A DNA stretch of 5,227 nucleotides from Gammaproteobacteria bacterium (GTDB lineage Bacteria; Pseudomonadota; Gammaproteobacteria; Xanthomonadales; Rhodanobacteraceae): contig VBNZ01000158.1 of assembly GCA_005877675.1 (NCBI GenBank), forward strand, positions 1 to 5,227. The letters are read 5' to 3'. Shown in pieces: positions 1 to 5,227 of this stretch. The position numbers and the translations under genes were made by a program. Each line of letters begins with the position of its first letter. The first letter of the stretch is position 1. The notes under the pieces were generated by a model, which saw only the letters and a program-made list of their open reading frames with translations, was not told the DNA's origin and did not search any database.

Positions 1-1580
1 AGGTATTCGACGCGTTCGCCAAGCGCAATATTTCCGCTGCGTACACGCCGCTCGTGCTCGCGCAGGGGTTGTCCGCATATCTTGCCGACTTCCCGCACCG
101 CTGCACCGAACAGTTGATCAGCCAGGGCGTGCCGTCGCTGGTGTTCGCCGCGCATCCCGAATACGGCAGCCTTGCCGTCGATGCGAACGGCAAGCCGGTG
201 AAGCCGGCGAGCGATCCGCTGCAGGGCCTGTTCGCGGTGATGCATTCGCGCCAGAACAACGAAGGCGGATTCGGCCTGTGGACGTCGACCCCGCAATCGC
301 ATCGCTTCGCCTCGGTCTATGCGATGCAGTTCCTGATTGAAGCGAAGGAGCGCGGCCAGCGCCTGCCTGGCGACATGCTCGACGCGGGCGAGCGCTATCT
401 GATGCAACTCGCCGCGGACGAAAGCGATGGCTCGCTCGACGGCCTGCGCGAGCGCGCGTTCGCCGTGTACCTGCTCACGCGCCAGGGCACGGTGACGACG
501 AACTACCTCGCCGCCGTGCAGAAGCGCCTCGATGACCGCCATACGAAGATCTGGCGCGACGATCTCGCCGCGGGCTACATCGCCGCTTCGCTCAAGCTGC
601 TCAAGCAGGACCGCGAAGCCGATGCGCTGATCGCCGGCCCGCAGGCCAAGCTCACGCGCTCGACGATTGAAAACGCCTACCGCTTCCAGCCGTACTCGTA
701 CTACGGCCCACTCGTGCGCGACGCGGGCATCCTCTACCTGCTCGCCAAACACTTCCCCGAGCGCGCGAAGGCACTGCCGCCCGCGGCGGTCGCCAACCTG
801 CTGCGGCCGGTGCAACGCGGCTGGTACAACACGCTGTCGTCGGCGCAGGTCATCCTTGCGCTCGACGCGTATGCGACGCAGGCTGCGGCCGACGGCAAGC
901 TCAGCCTGACCGAACAGCACAAGGACGCCACGAGTGCGGCGATCAACGCCCAGGTCGGGGCGCTCGTGCGCGGCCCGTTCAGTGCGGCCGCGACGTCGCT
1001 TAAGGTTGACAACGGTGCCGACCTGCATGCGTGGTATGCGGTGACACAGGCTGGTTTCGATCGTACGCCGCCGACGAGCGAGCTCAAGCAGGGTCTCGAA
1101 ATCATCCGCGAATTCACCGATACCGACGGCAAGCCCATCAAGACTGCGACGCTCGGGCAGGAGATCGACGTGCATCTGAAGATCCGCGCAACGCAGGTCG
1201 ACAGCATCGGCAATATCGCGATCGTCGATCTATTGCCCGGCGGATTCGAACCCGTGCTGACGCCGCCATCCGCGCCGGAAGACGCGGCGAACGGCGATGC
1301 CGCGAACACGGACGCCAGCACGAACAACGCGCAGCAACCCGCTTGGCGCGCGCCGATCGGCGTGACCGGATCGAACTGGGCGCTCGAATATGCCGACGTG
1401 CGCGACGATCGCGTCGTGATCTACGGCACCGCCCAGCGCGACGCGCATGAATTCATCTACCGTATCCGCGCCACCAACGCCGGCAGCTTCAGCGTGCCGC
1501 CAGCCTACGGTGAATCGATGTACGACCGCACGGTGCAGGCGCGGTCGTTGGGGGCGAAGATCGAAGTGACGAAGAAATGA
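1..1580 (+). CDS. yfhM: Bacterial alpha-2-macroglobulin (YfhM type), C-terminal part; 5' end outside window
   Basis: The reading frame is already open at the left edge (first full codon at 3), so the GTG at 54 is not a true start. The visible ~525 residues cover the thioester-containing alpha-helical domain and the C-terminal beta domains of a bacterial alpha-2-macroglobulin. The thioester motif CxEQ is present as Cys-Thr-Glu-Gln at 102-113, so this is the covalent protease-trapping type. It is followed by thioester-domain helices with typical segments such as NNEGGFGLW (about 258-284) and GWYNTLSSAQVILALDAY (about 819-872). The C-terminal part (from about 1090) resembles the final macroglobulin/receptor-binding-like domains and ends in a Tyr-Gly-Glu-Ser-Met-Tyr-Asp segment seen in this family. 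A low-complexity Ala/Asn/Asp/Pro linker lies at 1263-1340. Family knowledge: such proteins are periplasmic, usually lipid-anchored, and work with PBP1C, whose gene lies just downstream. The N-terminal signal and bait region are not in the window. Confidence 0.9.
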   Translation, partial: VFDAFAKRNISAAYTPLVLAQGLSAYLADFPHRCTEQLISQGVPSLVFAAHPEYGSLAVDANGKPVKPASDPLQGLFAVMHSRQNNEGGFGLWTSTPQSHRFASVYAMQFLIEAKERGQRLPGDMLDAGERYLMQLAADESDGSLDGLRERAFAVYLLTRQGTVTTNYLAAVQKRLDDRHTKIWRDDLAAGYIAASLKLLKQDREADALIAGPQAKLTRSTIENAYRFQPYSYYGPLVRDAGILYLLAKHFPERAKALPPAAVANLLRPVQRGWYNTLSSAQVILALDAYATQAAADGKLSLTEQHKDATSAAINAQVGALVRGPFSAAATSLKVDNGADLHAWYAVTQAGFDRTPPTSELKQGLEIIREFTDTDGKPIKTATLGQEIDVHLKIRATQVDSIGNIAIVDLLPGGFEPVLTPPSAPEDAANGDAANTDASTNNAQQPAWRAPIGVTGSNWALEYADVRDDRVVIYGTAQRDAHEFIYRIRATNAGSFSVPPAYGESMYDRTVQARSLGAKIEVTKK

Positions 1581-1960
1581 CCAAGCCGCCACTCACGCAA
1601 GGGAAGCTGTTGCGCTTAATCGCAAGCGTCAGCGTCCTCTGGTGCGGCTATTTGTCCGCTGCGACATTTGCGACCAAGACATATCTGATAACGATCACCG
1701 AGCGATGTAAGGAAGGCGCGGTTGGCTGCGACCGCGTTGACTATCTTGGGATCAATCGAAAGAACAATGAGTCAATCCGGCTTAGGGGTAAAGTGCTGAT
1801 GTCCGTTTGCAATGACGGCGTGACTCCATGCCATTTTCAAGGCTATCTATTCAAAAATTGGGGCGTCACGTATCGCCTAATTTTGCAAGGAGATAGCTGG
1901 CTCGATATCCAACAAGGAAGCAAAGTGCTCCTTCACGAAGAGGGCGAGTGGACACCATAG
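1577..1960 (+). CDS. Small secreted cysteine-containing protein of unknown function
   Basis: I do not recognise this 127-residue protein. Its ATG overlaps the stop of the macroglobulin gene in an ATGA arrangement (1577-1580), and only weak purine-rich sequence precedes it, so translational coupling is likely. Residues 10-29 form a hydrophobic signal segment after a positively charged start (K10, R13), with plausible cleavage near the Ser-Ala-Ala at 27-29 or Ala32. Cys23 is preceded by Trp and does not make a lipobox. The mature part has four cysteines (44, 51, 78, 85), enough for two disulfides in the periplasm, and reads as beta-strand-rich with many Gly/Thr/Tyr. G+C is about 52% (hand count of 1581-1960), and codons such as TTA, ATA, CTA, AGG and GGA occur that the flanking genes mostly avoid, suggesting separate acquisition. 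pbpC starts 19 nt after its stop. A role beside the macroglobulin/PBP1C pair is inferred from position only. Confidence 0.78.
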   Translation: MTKPPLTQGKLLRLIASVSVLWCGYLSAATFATKTYLITITERCKEGAVGCDRVDYLGINRKNNESIRLRGKVLMSVCNDGVTPCHFQGYLFKNWGVTYRLILQGDSWLDIQQGSKVLLHEEGEWTP

Positions 1961-1979
1961 CCAATAGACACGTGCTGCT

Positions 1980-4466
1980 ATGTTGAATTTCATCCGCCGC
2001 TGGCAGAACTGTCTAATGGCGATGCTGTTGATCGCCATCGCACTCGTTGCAATCCGCCTTTGGCCACATGCATCGCTATCGCAGCTCGCGCCGAGTTCGA
2101 CCGCGGTGTACGACGATCATGGGCACCTGCTGCGCCTGACGCTGGCGAACGACCAGCGCTATCGGCAGTGGGTGCCGCTCAAGCAGATGCCGCCGGCGCT
2201 GGTCGATGGCGTGATGCTGCACGAGGATGCCTGGTTCCGCTGGCATCCGGGCTTCAATCCGATCAGCCTCGCGCGCGGCGCATTTGTGACGTATGTGCGC
2301 GGCGGCAATCGCCAGGGCGGCTCGACGCTGACGATGCAGCTTGCGAGACTGGTTTACCGGCTCAATACGCGCACACCCGGCGGCAAACTGCGCCAGGTAT
2401 TGCGCGCGGTGCAGCTGGAGCTGTGCTACTCGAAGGATGCGATCCTCGAGGCGTACCTCAATTACGCACCGTATGGCCGCAATATCGAAGGCGCGGGCGC
2501 GGCGAGTCTGATTTATTTCGACAAGCCGGTGCAGCAGTTGACGCTGCCGGAGGCGCTGACGCTGGCGGTGATACCGCAGGATCCGAGCAGGCGCATCGGC
2601 GCTGCTGAAGACGAGCCCTCTCCTCCGAACAGTTTCACCGTTCGGGCGAGAGGGTTGGGTGAGGGGGGCTCTGCGCCGGAGCAGGATCAAAAGCCTCCCT
2701 CACCCAGCCTCTCCCTCTCCCCCGAGCACGGTTCGGGGGAGAGGGGACAAGCGGAAACGTTCAATTACCGCTTGTCCTCCGCGCGCTCGCGCCTGTTCGC
2801 ACGCTGGATCGCTAGGCACCCCGAAGACAAGTCCAGCGCACCGCTGATGCAACTCCCGCTGCGTCTGCGCGCGCCGGAAAATCTGCCGTTCGCGGCACCG
2901 CATTTCGTCGAAGAAGTGCTGGCCGACGCGCATGCGAGCGGCGCCACGCCGGCGGTGTTGCGCACGACGCTCGATCTCGACCTGCAGCATGTGCTCGAAC
3001 GTCAGCTGAAAAATCAGATCGAACACGCAGCCGATCGTGGCGTGCGCAATGCGGTCGCGCTGCTGGTCGATACGCGCGATCTCGGTATCAAGGCACTGGT
3101 CGGCTCAGCGGATTATTTCGACAAATCGATTGCGGGACAGGTCAATGGCGCGCTCGCGAAGCGCTCGCCGGGATCGGCGCTCAAACCCTTCATCTACGGG
3201 CTCGGCTTCGATCAGGGCGTGTTGCATCCACAGACCGTGCTGCGCGACGTGCCGACTTCGTTCGGTCCTTTCACGCCGGAGAATTTCGACGGGCGTTTTC
3301 TCGGGCCCGTCACTGCGACCGAAGCGCTGGTGCGTAGCCGCAATATCCCCGCAGTCTATGTTGCATCGAAATTGAAGGATCCGAGCTTCTATCAGTTTCT
3401 CAAAGATGCCGGCATCGGCCATATGGCGCGCGAGGAATTCTACGGCCTCGCGCTCGTGCTCGGCGGCGGCGAGGTGACGCCGGAGGAACTTGCCAAGCTC
3501 TACGCGATGCTCGCGAACCGCGGCACGCTCGCGCCGTTGCGTCGGCGCGCGGACGAGCCGCGCAGCGCAGGCGCGCGAGTCTTGAGCGACGAGGCGAGCT
3601 TCATGGTGCTCGATATGCTGCGCCAGAATCCGCGCCCAGACGATGCCGCGATCGCGCAGCCCGGCGGCTTGCCGGTGTACTGGAAGACCGGCACTTCATG
3701 GGGTTTTCGCGATGCATGGAGTGCGGGCATCGTCGGGCCGTATGTGCTGATCGTCTGGGTCGGCAATTTCGACGGCAGCGGCAATCCGGCATTCGTCGGT
3801 ATCGAAGCGGCTGCGCCGTTGTTCTTCCACATCGTCGATGCCTTGCGCGCGCGCGATGCGCAGATGACCGAAGCGCCGCATGCGCCGCCGAAGAATCTGA
3901 AGCGCGTGGAAGTGTGCCTGGCTTCGGGCGACCTGCCGAATGCCTGGTGTCCGCGCCGCGGTACGACCTGGTTCATTCCCGGCAAATCGCCGATTCGCGT
4001 GAGCACGATCCATCGCCCGGTCGTGCTCGATACGGCGACGGGACAGGCCGCATGTCCGCCGTACGATCCGGCTACGACGCGCACGGAAGTGTTCGAGTTC
4101 TGGCCTTCGGACCTGGCGCGCGTATTTCGCCAGGCCGGGATTCCGCGCCGCACGCCGCCAGCGATTCCCGACTGCACGGCGGCCGCGGATGAAGGCCAGT
4201 CGCCGCAAATCATCTCGCCAATGCGCGGCGTCACGTTCACGCGGCGCACGAGTCGCGACGGGGAAGATCGCATCGCATTCAACGCCTCCGTCGACGCCTC
4301 GGTGCATGAGGTGTACTGGTTTGTCGACGACGGCTTCGTCGCGAGCGCCAAGCCCGGCGAACCCGTGTTCTGGCAGCCGGCGTCGGCAGGCCAGTACACC
4401 TTGCGTGTGGTCGATGATCATGGGCACGGCGATGCGCGGCCGTTGCGCGTCGATGTCGTCCAATAA
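1980..4466 (+). CDS. pbpC: Penicillin-binding protein 1C (bifunctional glycosyltransferase/transpeptidase) carrying an in-frame repeat insertion
   Basis: An 828-residue class A PBP that polymerises and cross-links peptidoglycan at the inner membrane's periplasmic face. Residues 12-28 form the membrane anchor. The GT51 domain (about 40-205) has the catalytic-Glu motif HEDAWFRWHPG (E82, H89), RQGGSTLTMQLAR (111-123), KLRQVLRAVQLE (136-147) and ILEAYLNYAPYG (155-166). The transpeptidase domain (about 325-625) has the SxxK nucleophile motif S399-A-L-K402, S453-R-N455 and K569-T-G-T572. Residues 742-826 match the BiPBP_C domain typical of PBP1C. All catalytic motifs are intact. Residues 213-256 are a Pro/Ser/Gly-rich segment encoded by a palindromic repeat, making the protein longer than PBP1C usually is (about 770-790 residues). 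The ATG at 1980 is chosen because it gives a short basic N-terminus before the anchor; no good Shine-Dalgarno is visible, so coupling to the preceding gene is possible. Position after a macroglobulin gene matches the known yfhM-pbpC pairing. Confidence 0.96.
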   Translation: MLNFIRRWQNCLMAMLLIAIALVAIRLWPHASLSQLAPSSTAVYDDHGHLLRLTLANDQRYRQWVPLKQMPPALVDGVMLHEDAWFRWHPGFNPISLARGAFVTYVRGGNRQGGSTLTMQLARLVYRLNTRTPGGKLRQVLRAVQLELCYSKDAILEAYLNYAPYGRNIEGAGAASLIYFDKPVQQLTLPEALTLAVIPQDPSRRIGAAEDEPSPPNSFTVRARGLGEGGSAPEQDQKPPSPSLSLSPEHGSGERGQAETFNYRLSSARSRLFARWIARHPEDKSSAPLMQLPLRLRAPENLPFAAPHFVEEVLADAHASGATPAVLRTTLDLDLQHVLERQLKNQIEHAADRGVRNAVALLVDTRDLGIKALVGSADYFDKSIAGQVNGALAKRSPGSALKPFIYGLGFDQGVLHPQTVLRDVPTSFGPFTPENFDGRFLGPVTATEALVRSRNIPAVYVASKLKDPSFYQFLKDAGIGHMAREEFYGLALVLGGGEVTPEELAKLYAMLANRGTLAPLRRRADEPRSAGARVLSDEASFMVLDMLRQNPRPDDAAIAQPGGLPVYWKTGTSWGFRDAWSAGIVGPYVLIVWVGNFDGSGNPAFVGIEAAAPLFFHIVDALRARDAQMTEAPHAPPKNLKRVEVCLASGDLPNAWCPRRGTTWFIPGKSPIRVSTIHRPVVLDTATGQAACPPYDPATTRTEVFEFWPSDLARVFRQAGIPRRTPPAIPDCTAAADEGQSPQIISPMRGVTFTRRTSRDGEDRIAFNASVDASVHEVYWFVDDGFVASAKPGEPVFWQPASAGQYTLRVVDDHGHGDARPLRVDVVQ
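2616..2746. repeat. REPIN-like palindromic element (two inverted hairpin units) inside pbpC
   Basis: Two 55-nt halves (2616-2670 and 2692-2746) are imperfect reverse complements of each other, separated by a 21-nt spacer (2671-2691). Each half holds its own hairpin. In the left, arms 2616-2630 and 2640-2654 pair at 13 of 15 positions around a 9-nt loop. In the right, arms 2713-2725 and 2733-2745 pair perfectly over 13 bp around a 7-nt loop. Each half also carries a GGGTGAGGG-type tail pointing to the centre (2654-2670 against 2692-2708, 15 of 17 matching). This architecture, a pair of inverted REP units, is that of REPIN/BIME elements, which are normally extragenic and mobilised by RAYT transposases. 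No RAYT gene and no clear target-site duplication are visible here. The element is read through without stops, and about 132 nt (44 codons) keeps the frame. Multi-copy status in this genome is inferred, not seen: only one copy is in the window. Confidence 0.85.
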
Positions 4467-4483
4467 CCTTCCATTCGCTCTGA

Positions 4484-4530
4484 TGCTTCGACAGCCTCGG
4501 CAGAAGGTACACTTCTCGTGTATCGAAGCA
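4484..4530 (+). repeat. 8-bp inverted repeat with nested stem downstream of pbpC
   Basis: TGCTTCGA at 4484-4491 is the exact reverse complement of TCGAAGCA at 4523-4530, starting 17 nt after the pbpC stop. A second short stem (AGAAG 4502-4506 with CTTCT 4512-4516, 5-nt loop) is nested inside. No T-run follows, so it is not a classical intrinsic terminator; it could be a 3'-end mRNA structure or a protein-binding palindrome. TACACT at 4508-4513 resembles a -10 box, with TCGACA (4488-4493) upstream at a short 14-nt spacing, so a weak promoter for the lipoprotein gene is possible. Only the symmetry is seen; the function is a guess. Confidence 0.4.
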
Positions 4531-4591
4531 CGAGCCCTGAGTTGAGAGAGCGCCTTTGATGCCCAGGTGAACGAAGCGAGGTACCGAACCG

Positions 4592-5032
4592 ATGCGTATC
4601 GTGTTGTTGCTGACGGCTTGCCTGCTAACCGCCTGCACGACGGCGCATACCACGGCCAAACCGCCCGGCACCGCGATGGAAATGTTGCCGAGCTATGCCG
4701 GCTGGGTCGCGCTCAACGGCGCGGGCGCACAGGCGCGCGCAAGTAATGACGACTGGCATCTGCAGAACGATCTGCACCTCGCGCTCGGGCAGCGCGTACC
4801 GCTGCATTGGCGCGACGGCAAGGCAGCGGGCTATTCGTTGCAGCTTGCACGGCGCGATTATCCGGAACGCCACCTGATCGTGCTGCAGCTCGATGTAGTC
4901 GACGATGCGAACGGCAAGGTGCTCGCCTATGCCTGGGCCGATTCCAACGCAGCGTCGATCGGGCTCAATCTGGGCTGGCTGCAGGTCGGGCTGCAGCGTG
5001 AGGGAACGCCGCCGCCCGCACCCAAGCTGTAA
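4592..5032 (+). CDS. Putative outer-membrane lipoprotein of unknown function
   Basis: I do not recognise the family of this 146-residue protein. It opens with a short basic-hydrophobic signal peptide containing two consecutive lipobox-like sequences, Leu-Thr-Ala-Cys at residues 7-10 and 12-15. Cys15 is the likelier lipidation site because it leaves a hydrophobic core of normal length, and Thr at the next position would favour outer-membrane sorting under the +2 rule known from E. coli. The mature part has no other cysteine, begins with a Thr/Ala/Pro-rich tether (16-28), continues with a mixed alpha/beta region (about 33-135), and ends in a Pro-rich tail (140-146). The ATG at 4592 is supported by a GAGG at 4578-4581, 10 nt upstream, and by the signal peptide starting immediately after it. 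It lies 125 bp after pbpC, so it may have its own promoter; a link to the envelope genes upstream is inferred from location only. Confidence 0.82.
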   Translation: MRIVLLLTACLLTACTTAHTTAKPPGTAMEMLPSYAGWVALNGAGAQARASNDDWHLQNDLHLALGQRVPLHWRDGKAAGYSLQLARRDYPERHLIVLQLDVVDDANGKVLAYAWADSNAASIGLNLGWLQVGLQREGTPPPAPKL

Positions 5033-5054
5033 ACACACATTTCACGTTTGCGGC

Positions 5055-5062
5055 GATAAACT
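5055..5062 (+). promoter_or_regulatory. Possible -10 region of the ohr promoter
   Basis: The 66-bp gap between the lipoprotein stop and ohr contains GATAAACT at 5055-5062, a -10-like stretch about 37 nt before the ohr start. I find no convincing -35 at 16-18 nt spacing and no clear OhrR-type palindrome, so the call is tentative and control by OhrR cannot be read from this sequence. Confidence 0.25.
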
Positions 5063-5084
5063 CTGGGGCCATCCGCGTCACAAC

Positions 5085-5090
5085 AAGGAG
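5085..5090 (+). promoter_or_regulatory. Strong Shine-Dalgarno site for ohr
   Basis: AAGGAG lies 8 nt before the ATG at 5099, a near-consensus ribosome binding site at ideal spacing. It is the best one in the window, fixes the start of the hydroperoxide resistance gene, and suggests efficient translation. Confidence 0.85.
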
Positions 5091-5098
5091 TATCGGCC

Positions 5099-5227
5099 AT
5101 GAACAAGCTCGAGAAAGTCGTCTACACCGCGCATGCCACCGCAACCGGTGGGCGCGACGGTCGCGGTAAATCTTCCGATGGGCGCATCGATGTCGTGCTC
5201 AAGCCGCCGAAAGAAATGGGCGGCACG
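5099..5227 (+). CDS. ohr: Organic hydroperoxide resistance protein, Ohr/OsmC family, N-terminal 43 codons; 3' end outside window
   Basis: The frame from the ATG at 5099 runs open to the window edge (43 codons). It reads with the conserved Ohr N-terminus: a Lys-Val-Val-Tyr-Thr-Ala strand, then HATATGGRDGR (residues 12-22), then SSDGRIDV (25-32) and KPPKEMGG (35-42), a pattern characteristic of Ohr within the OsmC superfamily. Family knowledge: Ohr is a cytoplasmic dithiol peroxidase of about 140 residues that reduces organic and fatty-acid hydroperoxides using lipoylated proteins, and it is often controlled by the MarR-type repressor OhrR. Both catalytic cysteines lie beyond the window, so activity cannot be judged, and the Ohr versus OsmC subgroup rests on the N-terminal motif. 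Good ribosome binding site upstream. Its transcription is probably independent of the pbpC genes. Confidence 0.93.
   Translation, partial: MNKLEKVVYTAHATATGGRDGRGKSSDGRIDVVLKPPKEMGGT

Noticed and set aside
734..1327. Minus-strand open frame opposite the macroglobulin gene
   Set aside because: Same reasoning: it is fully contained within conserved coding sequence, has Ser/Ala/Arg-rich composition and no recognisable motif.
2605..2760. Target-site duplication or a RAYT/insertion-sequence gene next to the palindromic element
   Set aside because: The flanks show no convincing direct repeat, and no transposase coding sequence is present in the window.
2659..2847. Short plus-strand open frame across the repeat element in pbpC, and the idea that the repeat breaks pbpC
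   Set aside because: The pbpC frame passes through the element without stop or shift and regains family similarity on the far side, so the gene is not a pseudogene and no separate gene is needed.
3500..4399. Long open frame on the minus strand opposite pbpC (about 299 codons)
   Set aside because: It lies wholly opposite the well-supported transpeptidase and C-terminal coding region. Its translation has no recognisable domain and looks like a high-G+C antisense shadow.
2115..4427. Identical 12-nt sequence at 2115-2126 and 4416-4427, each within a codon run for Asp-Asp-His-Gly-His in PBP1C
   Set aside because: The match is short and lies in two unrelated domains with a common turn-like motif; chance is the simplest explanation.
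4483..4545. A 20-codon open frame starting at ATG 4483 in the gap after pbpC
   Set aside because: No ribosome binding site, very short, and it overlaps the inverted repeat; nothing supports translation.
4467..4591. Intrinsic terminator after pbpC
   Set aside because: The only stem-loop in the gap lacks a following T-run, so a rho-independent terminator cannot be supported.
5033..5098. OhrR operator upstream of ohr
   Set aside because: I looked for an AT-rich palindrome of the TACAATT/AATTGTA kind and found none in the 66-bp gap.

Overview
The window reads as chromosomal DNA of a high-G+C Gram-negative bacterium. The two large genes run at roughly 65-70% G+C on lines I counted by hand. The envelope gene set (bacterial alpha-2-macroglobulin, PBP1C, an outer-membrane-type lipoprotein) and the CCCTCTCC / GGGTGAGGG palindromic repeat are most reminiscent of the Xanthomonadales/Lysobacterales, perhaps Rhodanobacteraceae. 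That placement is a judgement from style; Burkholderiales are not excluded. All genes lie on the + strand.

Layout. (1) 1-1580: the C-terminal part of a YfhM-type bacterial alpha-2-macroglobulin, cut by the left edge but keeping its CTEQ thioester motif. (2) 1577-1960: a small secreted, cysteine-containing protein of unknown function. Its start overlaps the stop of the previous gene (ATGA), and its G+C is clearly lower than its neighbours' (about 52% by hand count). (3) 1980-4466: pbpC, a full-length bifunctional penicillin-binding protein 1C with both catalytic domains intact. Inside it, at 2616-2746, sits a REPIN-like element: two mutually inverted hairpin units of 55 nt each around a 21-nt spacer. 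It is read through in frame and adds about 44 residues between the glycosyltransferase and transpeptidase parts. (4) 4467-4591: a 125-bp gap with an 8-bp perfect inverted repeat. (5) 4592-5032: a small unrecognised lipoprotein. (6) 5099-5227: the first 43 codons of an Ohr/OsmC-family organic hydroperoxide resistance gene with a strong Shine-Dalgarno site.

How the genes fit together. The pairing of a thioester alpha-2-macroglobulin with PBP1C is a known conserved arrangement (yfhM-pbpC in E. coli). The first is thought to trap hostile proteases in the periplasm and the second to repair peptidoglycan after a breach. Here the pair is interrupted by the small secreted protein, which is probably co-transcribed and translationally coupled, so it may have been recruited into the same envelope-defence unit. 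The lipoprotein and ohr look like separate downstream genes.

The two points most worth following up are the palindromic repeat domesticated as coding sequence inside pbpC, and the compositionally foreign cysteine protein wedged between the two partners.
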